Source: Acanthosepion pharaonis
Taxonomy: Eukaryota > Mollusca > Cephalopoda > Sepiida > Sepiidae
Length of the DNA stretch: 64,000 bases
Direction: 5' to 3'
Assembly: GCA_903632075.3 (NCBI GenBank)
Contig: CAHIKZ030002632.1
Span: forward strand, 148,549-212,548
A program made the position numbers and the translations under genes. Positions within the stretch are counted from its first letter, which is position 1, and every line of letters starts with the position of its first letter. Under the pieces are notes generated by a model that saw nothing but the letters and a program-made list of their open reading frames with translations, was not told the origin of the DNA and did no database searches. This document shows positions 1 through 12,459 of this stretch, one piece after another.

Positions 1-699
1 CATGTCACAATAGTTCGGATCACAATACTTCAGAACACGTATGATACCGCAACAACAGCATAAACGTAAAGATGCTTTAAAAATGAACGTGAACGGAGCT
101 GCCATGTCCGGGACACTGAACACTAACAAAAAAAATAGGACGGGTAGGAAAGACCGTCCTCGGTCTGGTGTCTCTTGGCCTTTCTTGATTTGTCTGCATC
201 TACTCACCAGTTTTGATCTCTTATTTCATAATCTTTCGTCACTACTCTGCTCCGAAATTGTCAAATTCTCTGTTAAACATAACTTACGTTGTCCACACTA
301 CTTTTACGGCTTCTACTTTTTAGACTTTTCCAGCTTATTTTGGAGAGGTGGGTGTCTATTTTCGATTTTTTATTTATTTTTGCTGTTTGATTATTTCAGT
401 TGGCTAATTCTCTTTAATCTTTACAGCATGGAGGTCACTTTAGCGTTTAAATTGGAACCACGATGTTGATGGAGACCCTAAGCATGAATACTGAACTCAA
501 ATCATAAAAAAAACGCTGTTTCAAGATTTCGTGGCACACTAAGAACCAGTTTTCAGTTATCAGTTTTACACAAGCGTTCACTACAATAATCAAAACTTAT
601 ATATAGGTAGACCGGATTCTCTTCTAACAACCGAACTGATGTTAGGTTCTCACACTTCGGAAAATCGACGAGAGAGTCCAATACTCACAGACAAACAAA

Positions 700-702
<3 letters not shown>
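1..702. other. AT-rich sequence, no recognised gene
   Basis: A 142-codon open frame at 41-469 is leucine/phenylalanine-rich with no domain I recognise, and its composition matches the surrounding AT-rich DNA, so I do not call a gene. Around 635-690 there is a short phrase (CGACGAGAGAGTCCAATACT) resembling one near 12915-12945, perhaps a shared dispersed-repeat fragment. Confidence 0.5.

Positions 703-793
<91 letters not shown>
703..793. repeat. (CA)n-(TA)n compound microsatellite
   Basis: About 50 bp of CA repeats pass directly into about 40 bp of AT repeats. A short ACAA-type run precedes it. Confidence 0.97.
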
Positions 794-794
<1 letters not shown>

Positions 795-1799
795 CAATAA
801 GGCAGACGAACAGGTTAATATATTTATTCTTTATCTTTACGTTGAATAGACGCAAATAGCACTTAACAGCCGCTACTCATAATATGACCATCTGTTACCA
901 ACGATCATACTTACAAACTAAGTTATTATACATACACGCTAGTATGATACGGCATGGTTGTATATTACTGACTACACATTTAAATACAACAGATAGTTCA
1001 TTAATATTCAATTATTTATAGCATCTAGAACAATATTTAAAAATGGTTGTTTCTGGATGAAATGTGGCATCATTGCGTTAAATAATCCTTGTACACAAAG
1101 GCTAAATAACACCAAAAATATCAACAAAGGTCTCCACATAAAACATTCAGTCGAGTCTTTGTTTGTTTTACATTCCTCCGATCAGATTCACAAGATAAAC
1201 CACCGACAACTAGAAAGGTAGTTTCTACTTCAAAAAATTCTCTCTTATAGTTAGGTACATTGTATTATAGAGGCTTTAGAAAAATCTTAAATATTGTTTC
1301 GTAAATATTTTTCAAAGCTACATAAAATTTAAGGCCATAAAAAATGAGTCGTTAAAATCAATAGCTAAATATCATTTTCATTTATTAATAAACTTCAGCT
1401 GTTGCCATAATAAACAGATATAATTAATACAAAAAGTAGCATTAGGACATAAAGTTTCAGCGCTAATCGTATAATAAAATACACTGTTTAAACATTTTGT
1501 AAATCATCATGTCTAGTATTTCGATTAAGAAATTTTATTTGTCATATTTAGCGTGGAACAGTCTCGTATTTATTCGGCAGCGGGTCTAAATTAGCGTCAA
1601 AACCGACAGTCTTTTCTCCTGAGTTCAGGCAAAACTAAATATGCCAGAGTAAAATGCCATAATTCAAGCAAAAATGAAGCAAGAGTGGAAATTGATGACA
1701 GATGTTGAGGTACAAACGAAATAAATGATCTGCCAGGATCTAAAACGCATGAATCTCGCTGTGAAATGAGCAATTGCACAAATTCAGATATTGTCACTG
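794..1799. other. No recognised gene
   Basis: AT-rich sequence without a recognisable coding block. The last 200 bp may be the degenerate N-terminal region of the LINE that follows, but I cannot align it to anything with confidence. Confidence 0.4.
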
Positions 1800-2929
1800 A
1801 TGAAGATCAGATTTCCTTTAAAACAGAGTTGACATCAGTGAAGCGAAAATCACATCATTCAAATAATCAGCAACATAACTGGCAGACGAATGTCAGAAAC
1901 GGACCGGCTTCCAAATATTCACATGACAGAGACCAATAAACATATCGCGCAAACATACAACGCTGCATTGCAAATATTGTTAACGGAAAGACCGCTAGAA
2001 AACATCAGAGAAATAAATAATGTCACATATGTGACAGTTTTAGCAACTACTTAAAAACTTAATCTCAAGACAAAAAAGATGTAAAATCAAACAAAAAATT
2101 AGAGCGAAAAATTGAAGGAATCAGACATGAATTATCGATACTAGATGAGATTTCAATAAATTCCAATGTTTCAACACAGAAAAGCAGGAAGATCAAGCGA
2201 AAATATAAAATTAATTTAGTAAATGAAATTACACCAATCAAAGAAATACTTAAAAAAGAAACTGCAATTAAAGGCACAGAGAACAAGACCATATGAAAAG
2301 TTTTGGTGGTTCTGTCGACAAAATATGATATTTCAAAAGGTTTACAGGGAAACAACTATAAAAGCCTCAAAACCATCATCTATTGAAGAAGTGCAAAATC
2401 TTTGGGAGAATATCTGGAGCAACCCACAGGATTATAATCCCAATGTAGAGTGGATCAAACGAGAACAACAAAGAATGAAGGATAAACCATTACAACAATA
2501 CAAATATATAAGCAAGAATAATGTTAGACAAGCTCAACCAAAATCCCCATTATGGAAATCCCCAGGAAATATTAAGGTCCCCAACTTTTACTTCTACCAT
2601 CTGTCAACTATCCGTAAAACTCTCGCGCATATTTTATAAATGCTAATTAATAACCGCAATTATATTCCAGAATGGATCACTGAAGCTACTACATATTTCC
2701 TATCAAAAACGGTGAGACATATGATAGACGAATAACATGTCTGTTCACCACATACAAATTTATTAGGTCTGTCCTGCTGAAATGTAATTACTGTTTTCTC
2801 AACGAAAACAACCTTCTTCCCCTGGAACAGAAGAGATGTCTTAGAGATTAATTATTATCAAAGAAAATGATCCTGTTAAATTACAGGAAAAAAGTAAAAA
2901 TCTCAGCACAGCTTTGGGTAGATTACGGT

Positions 2930-3330
2930 AAAACCTTTGATAGTGTGTCGCACTGTTGATTTCTTAAAGCTTTAGAAATATATAAAGTGTCTTTGGTGTC
3001 AGTAAATTTCCTTAAATATTGTATGGAAATGTAGAAAATCACATTAAACCTAAACATATCCGACGAGGAACCTTTCAAGGAAAATCCTTGTCGCCTCTTA
3101 TTTTCTGCATGTCCTTAATTCCCCTTTCGCATGAACTAAATAATAATGCGCATGGATACAAAGTAAAAAAAAGAAAGTGTTTAATCATCCATTCTACATG
3201 AATGATATCAAACTATTTGCCAAAGACAACAATGAGTTGAAGGGTCTCCTCAATACTGTAAAATGTTTCAGTGTTCACAATGGTATGGATTTTCAGATTA
3301 GATAAATTTCAAAAAGTAACATTCAAGAAA
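2930..3330 (+). pseudogene. RT core of LINE copy 1
   Basis: This holds the palm blocks of a non-LTR reverse transcriptase. A WVDYGKTFDSVSH block with the first catalytic Asp comes near 2920-2950. The RRGTFQGKSLSPLIFC block (RT motif B) lies at about 3060-3110. At 3193-3222 the catalytic block reads FYMNDIKLFA, so the usual YMDD has Asp to Asn at the first Asp. The block after it (NELKGLLNTVKCFS) matches the family's continuation. Stops occur between blocks, and the changed catalytic residue agrees with loss of function. Confidence 0.75.
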
Positions 3331-4019
3331 GGGTCAATTAGGGAAACACTTTCAATTTTGTCACGAAGGTTAGGGACTGGAACAAAAAGAAACCAATAAA
3401 TTCCATGGAATCAGAGAAGGAGATGGATTACAAATGAAGGATAAAGTAAGAAAGAAAATCTAAAGGCTTGTGTGTCTGGTATTAAATACCAATTTGAAAT
3501 CACAAACAGAATATCAGCCATAAACATTTTGGTTAATCTTATTGTGTAATACAGTTTCAACATCTTTAATTGAACCATAACTGATATTAAGTGAATGGAT
3601 GTCCAAACAAGAAAGTTACCTACTTGCCACCCCATGCATCCTTTCAAGGCTGATGTTGATTGTTTGTATTTATTCAGATCTGAAAGAGGCAGATAATTAC
3701 TTCAACTAAAACTGTATTACAAACCAACAGAACTCGGTATTCAAAGATACCTGAAAACTACACGAGACTGGATAATGATCTGTGTTAACGAACATGAAAG
3801 AAATAAGAAACGTTATTCAATAATAAAGGAAGCTAATAAATTCAAAAGGGAATTTCAAGTGAGTGAAAAAGTGCACATAAACCATAATACACCTACTGCA
3901 GCGGAAAAGGACCTAAAATAGAAACAAAATCAAATGCAATACACCAAATGAAGAAACGAAACTATATCTCTTTATGGTTAATATTCTGCCTGTATCAAGA
4001 AAGTTGATGTAGACAAAAC

Positions 4020-4620
4020 CCGTCGCCATCAGTGGTTACGTCGCGCAAAGTTAAAAGCTGAAACCGAAGGTTATATTCTTGCTGCACGGGACCAATCCCT
4101 TTCTAACTAGAAATTATCAAGCACTCATACTGAAAAATTGTGATTACCCCAAACGCAGATTATGTGATAAATATCCAGAAACAGTTGTCTAACTTGTATC
4201 AGGGTGCACAATATTAAGACCCGTTTACAAAGATAGGACCTGTAACACCGTTAATGTATTCTCGAATACACACAGACAGAAGAATCAAAACTAATCGTCC
4301 CGTCATCGTGATTAAAGACTAAAAAGAACAGAATGTGCTTTCTTATTGACAGATGGTAGTTCATGTAGATTGTAATGGATCTTTGAAGATGTGCCAAATC
4401 TAACAAAATACAAGGATCTTCAAGTGGAAATCTAAAAAAAAAAGTGGAACATGTAGACATCAATAATTCCAGTTGTAGTTGAAGCCCTCGTATTTATTAG
4501 AAAAGGTTCCGATAGACTATTGAACGGATTCCTGGTAGCCAATGACTTAAAGAAATACAAAAAATTGTATTCACAAGTACAGCTCACACATTCTAAAGAG
4601 CTTTATGCGACAGAAATCAA
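4020..4620 (+). pseudogene. Zinc-knuckle and restriction-like endonuclease remnant of LINE copy 1
   Basis: After the WLRRAKLKAETEG block a degenerate Cys/His motif (RRLCDKYPETV..) lies at about 4150-4185, followed by a VSGCT-like remnant. The endonuclease signature normally reads RPDIVIKDK..(x)..D in these R2-type proteins. Here, at about 4281-4319, it reads NRPVIVIKD, so the catalytic Asp of PD is replaced by Val. Further blocks (KYKDLQVE-like near 4405-4430 and EIQKIV..STAH near 4545-4595) follow in shifted frames up to the element's C-terminus. Confidence 0.65.
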
Positions 4621-4626
4621 GGGAAA

Positions 4627-4702
4627 TCATAATAATAATAATAATATTATTAATAATAATAATAATTATTATTATTATTAGTAGTAGTAGTAGTATTAGT
4701 AG
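4627..4702. repeat. (AAT)n / (TAG)n array at the LINE 3-prime end
   Basis: A run of AAT trinucleotides passes through TTA/AAT switches into TAG repeats. It directly follows the last recognisable coding block of LINE copy 1. Confidence 0.9.
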
Positions 4703-5225
4703 GTGCACTATTTTTCTTTTTATTATTGTTTTTTCGGGCGATCTTTTTTCTTAATACTACTATTTGTCTTAATTATTATTATTTCCACTTCATTTTTATT
4801 TAATTTCTCTCTTGCCCATATGGAGTATTTATTTAACTGGGTAAATTTTATATTTTAACATAGACTTTTATGCTTTTCCCTAATGTATGTACAGCATTCT
4901 GGTTTAAATTTATTCGAAAATTTGTATATTTCTATCATATGACCAGTATGCCTTAGGTGAATACTTTTGTTAATCTTGAACCTAATTTCAAGCCCTTCCC
5001 TAAACATGTCTTCAGTAGGATAAGAGAGTTAATGGAGAGTTAATGTTTCTTTTCTTCCATCATCAAGTTGCCAACGCCGATATATTTTCATCAGCTAATA
5101 GACTTGTTACCTAGAGATTTTTCCCTTCGTCCGTTTTCATATGAGATGTGGTTATTTAAGGATATATAAAAATAAAAAAGAAAAACACTTGAAGGGAGGA
5201 TATTAGTGGATCCAAATTTTCTCCA
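4703..5225 (+). other. Probable 3-prime or 5-prime untranslated sequence between LINE copies
   Basis: This is T-rich sequence lying exactly between two same-strand copies of one LINE family. I infer it is untranslated element sequence, but I cannot say which copy it belongs to. Confidence 0.35.
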
Positions 5226-7940
5226 AGCAAAACACTGAAATGTCAGCAGATGGAGGTCACTTTAACTCTGGCCAATCAAGATTTGCATTATAAGATGACC
5301 AAAGTACATAAAAAAGTAAATGGACAGGGGAAGAATGTAAAGAAGTGATATATTGTTTTGACTTTACAATATATAAACCTGAGAATAAATATAGTAAATA
5401 TGCATACCAAAAGTGGCGCTGGCGAAATAAAAACCTGCTAATATATTTAGACTCAACAGATTTAGCAAATATCATGAAACAAAAGTGCCTCACAGATGCT
5501 GAATTAATAGATATTAAAGCAAGAACTGAGTGTAACAGGAAACAAAACAGTAATATTTAGTGTCTAGCCGAAGAGCAGCGGAAGTTGAGAATTTGATAAT
5601 GATTGAAAAATCGAAAGACAAATTGAAATAAGTTGTGAATGCGGTAAACTGAAACGGGTCAGGAAACAACCGAAACATGTGAAATATGCAATAGAACCAT
5701 GAGAAAAGAAATAATTGCTATTAAAAGTAACCCACATTGGCATGTCTGCAAAAAGCCTCTCTTGAGAATCAGAAATAAGCATAGGTTTATAAATAAAATT
5801 AATGTTGGGAATGAAATATGCAATGCAACAAAACTTACGTGTGGTATAAACTAGAAAACGAATAAACGTAGTTCACCAAATAATAAACCAAGAGGATAAA
5901 CATTCAGAAAAATTAAAAAATAAACAATCATCGCAGCGATATCTATTTTGGAAGATTTTCATAAAAATAATGAACTGAGATCTTTGTACATAACGTAAAT
6001 TTAAGAGAAAATGACTATTGCAGAATAACAAAACAAAAAAAAACTAAAGGAGGAATTGAAAAAAAAAATGAAAACTAAAGTGCAACGCCTCCGTATGCTC
6101 ATGGAAGGCGAAAAATTCTATAAATAAAACAAGATATTTGAAACAGATATTTTGAAACAGATGCAAAGAATATTTACAGAGAAATAGTAGGCTAAAGAAT
6201 TAAAACAGAGAGACTCCATTGCAAAGAGAGATAAACATATGACGAGAGGACAAATGACACATTGAGAATCCTAAATGGTTAAAGGATCTGGAGAAAAATA
6301 CGGGAAACATAAAAACAGAAATGGTTATATAAAAGAAATGCAACACACGGTAACCAAGTTTTACTAATGGAAATGACCAGGAATTGAAAACGTGTGTCAT
6401 ATCAAATTCTCTGCTACTCATGCCATTAAGGTAACACTATTTAATAAAATGATGCTGGAGCATACACCACCGGAATGATTCTATCATGGTGCCACGAACG
6501 TGCCGAAGATAATTTAAACCTAAAATTCGTATATTTGTAACCATCTAACAAGTTTTTATACTGTCTATTAACCCAAAACGTACGAAAATATTTAAGAACA
6601 CAGTGTATGTCCTATTAAGCAAAAGGGCTGTTGCAAAGATCATTTGTTTATAAATGGGATGGTTCTCGAAAAAAATAACTTTCTCAAAGAATAGACTAAA
6701 ATGACTTCGACAACATCCCACAATCGTGTGTGATCAACGTCCTTGAAGAATGCAAAATCTCACCAACAGTTTTAAATTTCATACCACATAAAATGCAATT
6801 CTGAATGACGGATCTGTTACTATCTCATTCTAATGCTTTACTCTTAAAACACGAAAACTAAATGTGGGATTTTTGAAAGAGCCTTTTTATTTTCCCTTCT
6901 TTTTTTCTCTGGTATTAATTCCTTTGTCAAAACTGTTAAAAATACATGATATGAGTTTATTATCAAAGATAAAAAGATGAATCATCCATTTCATATGGAT
7001 GACTTGACATTATATGCAATAAATGATGAGGAATTCGAATGGCTTTTAAATTCTGTTAATATCTTCAGTGATGATATATGCATAGGAATTGGATTAGATA
7101 AATGTGAAAAGGTCAAATCCCAGTGGATAGTGAGAATATAGTTCTTGATGTAGACAATGTGATTAAAGAACTCGACCAGGACAGGACTTATAAATATGTG
7201 GATGTAAATAAAGGCAATTTAATGCAACATTTCGAAATTTAAAAAAAAAAAATCAGAAATGTGTGCATTTAGCGAGTATGAATAATAATGAACACTGAAT
7301 AGATTTCTAAATTTATAATAACGACCATTAACACTCTTGCTATCCAAGTTATAAATTATTGCTTCAACATAACATTTGGAATTTAATGAAACTCATGTAA
7401 TTTGATGTAAGAATTCGTAAACAAGCCCCATAAAATAAAATGCACTAACCTAAAGCATATATTGACTGTCTGTATCTGCCAACAATCAGTTACACTCGGT
7501 GCATAATTCAACTGGAATTGTCTTACAACATTTCAACAATTAAACTTTACAAGACTCTTACTGCTATATAAGTTCAATGTTACAACTCGCAATATTACAT
7601 GAAAAATAAAAGACAATACTATATTATAAGAAGCCCAAATATATGGAAGAGAATGTGTGCTAAACCTTGAACATAGCGCTGAAGTAGTTTCAACTGCCGC
7701 CAACCAGTACGAACACTGAAAAATAATTAAAAAAATCTAGGCCAAAAGCAAATAAAAGAAAGCCGGATATATAACCAGTTTTTCTTTTTCTACTAAGTAA
7801 ATATACTGGTGTAGATCAATGCACAACTCGCTGGTGGCTGAGGATTTCAGGATTTTAGTGTCAGACAGTATTCTTACAGCTCTGAAACAGAACCTGCTTG
7901 CAAGCAGCTATCAAGCTAATTTATTTCTTACATAATAGTA
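5226..7940 (+). mobile_element. Degenerate R2-like non-LTR retrotransposon, copy 2
   Basis: This is a second fossil of the same broad family on the same strand. It keeps an N-terminal block that copy 1 has lost: 5345-5560 reads VIYCFDFTIYKPENKYSKYAYQ and continues to CLTDAELIDIKAR, a region that precedes the RT in these elements. RT-fingers remnants lie at about 6380-6660, the catalytic block at 6985-7215, and a KELDQDRTYKYVDVN block at about 7160-7200. A YIDCLYLP..IIQLELSY block lies near 7450-7530, and a degenerate endonuclease-side block (DQCTTRWWLR..) near 7810-7920. Frames are broken throughout. Wording differs from copy 1 in shared blocks, so it is probably a different subfamily and not a recent tandem duplicate. 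Confidence 0.72.
6985..7215 (+). pseudogene. RT catalytic block of LINE copy 2
   Basis: The frame reads NHPFHMDDLTLYAINDEEFEW, with both catalytic Asp residues present at 6998-7003 (copy 1 has lost one). It continues to IGLDKCEKVK and, after a shift, to the KELDQ..TYKY..VN block of the RT thumb. Stops and shifts elsewhere in the element rule out a working protein. Confidence 0.72.
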
Positions 7941-10589
7941 AGGTTCCAAAATGTAGGTTCTTTCTCTTGTCCTATTTTCTTTTTTGCTTCTGACCCAGAA
8001 TGTGAATAGAAATCAAATGCAGGTCAAGAATAATTTTAAAGTAATAATAATTACGAGAAACGTATTTTCTTCAGAAGGTGGAAATTGAACCGATTCTCAA
8101 TTGATATATGCCACCGAAATGTACCAAACATGAATTATTTTATGTGGCTTGCATAATTCCGAACTCCGCGCAAAGTTATACAGTGTTTTTATTAAGAACG
8201 CTAACCATGTAGCGTCTAGATGACTTTGCTGTATTTGCTTGATATACTGTTAGACTGTTTGTTTTGCACAGAAAATTGCACTTCATGTGTACATATACTC
8301 CATCATCGCTTTCTTGGGTGCCATTTTTCTCTCTCTCTTTCAATAATAATAACAATAAAAACAGCCACAGAATCAACGGAAAAGCACGTCGAAATCGCTA
8401 TCTTACTCACTAATAATGGCTTTTTACTTTCATTTCAAATTTCAGAATATCAATACTTCAGCGATGTTCCCTTCTTATATGTTTTTATTTTTTAAAGTTT
8501 GTAGTATTTGTAAGAATATTCAGTTTAAATGCGTCAACCTTAAAAACATATCCGGTTTTATTACAGATATTTCGTTGGTATCAATCTCACAAGACTGAAA
8601 TGTTATTATTTAATGAGAACATGTCAGAATATACTTTGGGTGCGAGATTATACGCACTATATCCAAAATTCGCGTATCCACATATTCACTTGATAACTAA
8701 TATTTCAACAAATGCTAAGTTCAAAATGACCAAATTATCACGGAAACACTGTTGATGAGAAAAACTGTTTTGCTCCCTCACACACAATGAAGAAAAACGT
8801 GTATCCTTCAAAAATATTGTTCAATTAAGCTATAATATGATGTGTATTACAAAGTAGTAGTCAAAATATAAGGTTCTAACAATATCTCCGTTTGCATTAT
8901 TTTATCAGTGATACAATCGTAAATGGATGGTATTTATATTTATTTTAAAATAAATTCTCCATAAATTTTACACCCATTGGCAAAACAAATGTGTATTTAG
9001 AAAGATCAGAATTCAAGTAACTGAAATATTTGGAAATACGCCGAATGAACACAAGAAGATATTGTGAAGATACACACGCGTGTAGACGTTTATTCGATGC
9101 AATTATAAAACTCAAACTATTTTTGCTTCTCTTTAACTACGTACCGGATGCAAATGTTTGCATAACCTTCTGATTTTGCTTATTTACTAAAAATAAATGT
9201 GGCAAGCTTGTAAACATGGATTCATATTTTTTTCTCAATGTTCAATGTGAAAACAGAAAAACAAGAAACATTCTAGGTGGCGATAAAATCGTCATTAATT
9301 TTATTTGAATTAATTCTAATTTTGGAATAAATAACATTTGAACTTTTCATTCCACATAGTTGCGTTTGTTTGCGTTTCTTTTTATAAATAAGAGACGAAA
9401 GACCAGCAAATGGAAAACGTAAATTTCTCTCAGCTCTTATTTATACAGAACTATTTTTGGATTTCTGCATGTGGTCTTTTTCCAGATCTTTAAACGTATC
9501 TTCTTGTGCCGCACTTATCTATTCTCTAAACAAAAGGAAACAGAAAATAGTAATTGAATTTATTTACACTAAGAAACAGCTATTTGCAGATTACCTTTCC
9601 TGTATAATATGGTGATAAAACAATATAAATAAAGAATATAATTTGCACGTTTTCCAATCATTTTATCTCTTCACTTGTTGACATTGAAATTGTTCTCTTT
9701 CTTTTCTGAAAACAAACTTAAGCGTATATTTTAATCAATGTATATTCTGAAGAAAGAAAATATAAATAAAACTGTTTATGTTGTTGAAAGTTAAATGTAC
9801 TTTGAAACAACATTCAAATTAAACAAAATGATCTAATTGTGTCTTACAAAAAGAAATCAGCATCAATACTGGCGTACCTACGTAATAGATGAAGTTACAA
9901 GATCTTCTTTCCGAGTTGGCACTGTGGAAATTGTCGGTCGGCCAACGTCTGGCCAAATGACTAACCACAAGTTATCTTTACTTCTTTTGTTATTTCTTCA
10001 TTGTCGGTATGACAACTGCTCAGCAAAGCCTTGTCAGTTTGGCTGTTTCAAACATTTTCGGTAAAAGGACGTATCAAAATTCTGCAAACAGTTGATCAGT
10101 TTACAGAATCAACGACCATGTCCTAATAATATAATGTTGTAGTACATTTTTAAAGTTACTAAGAAAATAAGACAAAACTTAAAAAATAACTGAAGAGTTT
10201 TTCCATGTAAATAAAAAGCAAAAAGTAACAGAGCAGACAACAGTTAAAAAAAATAATATATTTAGTAAAATTCCTTGAATTATGTAATGATTTTTGAAAG
10301 GAAAGATCCAAAGTCCTTATTTTGCCCAATTCTTTTCGGGAGTGTAAGAATATGTGAGAAAGTATTTGTTTCTCATATTATTTCTGTATATTTCGTCTGA
10401 TTATAGCTTATTTTTAAAAGACGCTAATAAGCCTACGGAGAAAACGTTTCAACATCTACACATTTATATATGTAATTGAAATGATTACGCGTGTTTGAAA
10501 TAGACGTCTCATTTTTTTTAATCTTAAATTATCGGCATGCGCACACGAGAAATCTTAACAAAGAAAATATTCTCTCTGGCAGGGTTCAA
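7941..10589. other. AT-rich sequence, no recognised gene
   Basis: Short open frames at 8220-8495, 8416-8598 and 9837-10064 show no motif, and their codon composition is that of the background. I see no RNA gene or clear repeat boundary in this stretch. Confidence 0.5.
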
Positions 10590-10690
10590 ACTTGCGTTCC
10601 ATTTTGAAGGGGAATCCTCCGTTTAATATAACGTGCTTTATCACTTCGAAGCCCAGCAAGGCATTTATTATCCATTTTCGGTAATGCTTT
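10590..10690 (-). repeat. Possible tRNA-derived SINE fragment
   Basis: Read on the minus strand, a B-box-like stretch (AAGTTTGAACCCTGCC) lies about 45-50 nt downstream of a weak A-box-like stretch (GTGATAAAGCACGTTATA), the spacing and order of a pol III promoter. Coleoid cephalopods are known to carry tRNA-derived SINEs. I cannot fold a convincing full tRNA and see no A-rich tail, so this is a candidate only. Confidence 0.3.
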
Positions 10691-10810
10691 CTCCCACGTT
10701 CAGAATTTGCTCAAAATCCTATATCTGCTGCGTCGTGTCTGAAACATAATCTTGGGGTTGTTTGCATGTAAATGTTTTGTACTGGTAAATGAAGATGGGT
10801 TATAGTAAAT

Positions 10811-11209
10811 ACTAGCAGTAGAGCCCGGCGTTGCCCGGGGATCTAACAGTAAGAGATAGATCAAGTATCAACCATCATAAAGACTGAAAAATAAAATTGA
10901 CAAAGATTATTGTTTAAGGTTGACGGACACGTATGTCTTAATTAGTTTTTATTTTTATTTTTTTACGAATTGGTCAAACCCAAACTCAAACAAAAACATT
11001 GTTTTCAATCGTTATGAGTCTACCGATTGAATAGAATTTTATTATAAACAATCGTCTTGTAAATGGAATTTTTAAAGCATTCTGAATATTAAAAATAAAG
11101 AAAAAAGTGTGCAAGACAATAAGAAACACAACCTGCCAAAAAAAATTTTGTTGAAATCGGTTGAAAAATGTAGGAAATCCGATCCCATATATAAATGAAC
11201 ACACCCCAT

Positions 11210-11244
<35 letters not shown>

Positions 11245-11290
11245 CCAACCTGGGTTTTATAATAAGTATAACTCGATATTAATAAGTATA
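10811..11290 (+). repeat. Dispersed repeat with GC core CCCGGCGTTGCCCGGG, copy A
   Basis: The unit opens with ACTAGCAGTAGAGCCCGGCG followed by TTGCCCGGGGATCTA, a sharp GC-rich island in AT-rich DNA. Near its end (11147-11195) it carries TTTTGTTGAAATCGG and TAGGAAATCCGATCC, then a CA array (11216-11243) and a GGGTTTTATAATAAGTATA terminus. The TAATAAGTATAACTCGATAT phrase is itself doubled at 11264-11300. I recognise the core as a dispersed repeat type common in invertebrates but cannot name the family. Confidence 0.6.
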
Positions 11291-11399
11291 ACTCGATATG
11301 AGTTGTCCCCCTTTCATTAATGCCTCTTAATCGTGTTTTCAAATTGATTTCGTGCAAAAACAATTGTGTTTTTCCAATTTTTGGCACTGTTAGAACCAC

Positions 11400-11478
11400 C
11401 CAAGGTAATTTTACGTAGTTCTGTGAAGTTTTGTTGAAATCGGTTGAAAAATGTAGGAAATCCGATCCAATATATAAA

Positions 11479-11535
<57 letters not shown>

Positions 11536-11580
11536 ACACACACACACAAAATCTGCGTTTTATAATACGTAAGATTATGT
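11400..11580 (+). repeat. Same dispersed repeat, 3-prime part, copy B
   Basis: 11429-11479 repeats the TTTTGTTGAAATCGG..TAGGAAATCCGATCC..ATATATAAA module of copy A almost perfectly. It is again followed by a CA array (11483-11549) and by a CTGCGTTTTATAATA terminus. The GC core is absent here, so this is a 5-prime-truncated or tandemly duplicated tail. Confidence 0.7.
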
Positions 11581-12459
11581 TCAGTACCACCGATTTGTTT
11601 GTCAAATATCATGCTTTCAAAATGACTTTCTCTCCTGGAAGTTATCATTAGCTATGCTAATGGAAAAAGTTATCTGTGCTGTCTAAATCATAGCAGTTTT
11701 TGGGAGGCTTTATAATTTACAGGCAATGATTGGAGTTCAGTTTCGAGACCAGTTGCCATTTTTATTTTGTGAAAAAATCAGACTTGCTACTAAAACTGGG
11801 ATAAATATTTGTGTGATCAGTATAAATACGTATCTAATAAATGATGATATCAGGAATGTCGTTGCATCTATCAGTAAACAATATTTTCGCATCACTAGGC
11901 CAAGTATTATATGTCAATGCTTATTGCAGAAATAATTTTTCAAGCTGTTGGCTTGCGTATCTCGATGACGTTTAAATTTCTTCGCGAAGAAACTGAATAT
12001 TTAATTCAGCATTTCTGAATCAGAGGATTCATAATTTATATAATTGTAATATTTAAAATTATATTTTAAACATTTCTAAAAACATTTCTATTATAGACAT
12101 TTTAAAACATTGTTTGTATACTCATGATTAACCTAATATATTGTAGTTTGTATGTCTCTTATATAGAGGGTTTCAAGAATTTGATGTTTTTTGTTTTTTG
12201 CTTTTATTTTCGGGGTGAAGTATACTGCTATTGTCAATTAAATTTTTTTTACATTTTTAATGTGGACAGGAATGTTTCTTTGTAATTATCCGAAATATGT
12301 AGTGTAAGTATCCTTGTTAATGTTGTTTTCGTGAAAACACCATATATATTTACTTTTTGTCAGAGATACCATCTCCTAAATGGTATTTAAATTGATAAAC
12401 AATATGTGGAGTTAACTTTCAAGATAGGACATCTAACGTAGAATTGTTTAACAGGTGTA
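11581..12459. other. AT-rich sequence, no recognised gene
   Basis: Nothing with coding or RNA character that I can support. Confidence 0.5.

Larger units (their letters stand above)
1800..4620 (+). mobile_element. Degenerate R2-like non-LTR retrotransposon, copy 1
   Basis: Broken frames on + read in the order expected for a single-ORF LINE that combines reverse transcriptase with a C-terminal restriction-like endonuclease. Around 2390-2560 the frame carries a NLWENIWS..NPQ..WIKRE block, which in this family precedes the RT fingers. It is followed by a WKSPG-like block, the RT core (2930-3330), a DCLYL..SERGR thumb-region block near 3655-3730, and the WLRRAKLKAETEGYILAARD block near 4030-4085. 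The endonuclease lies at 4250-4320. Many stops and shifts break every block, so this is a fossil. The family assignment rests on the order and wording of the blocks from memory. The exact clade (R2, NeSL or a relative) is not settled, and the 5-prime boundary is approximate. Confidence 0.75.

Noticed and set aside
41..469. 142-codon open frame at the left edge
   Set aside because: No motif, hydrophobic low-information composition, and neighbours give no support.
10986..11648. 220-codon minus-strand open frame
   Set aside because: Most of it is translated CA microsatellite (Cys-Val repeats) plus dispersed-repeat sequence.
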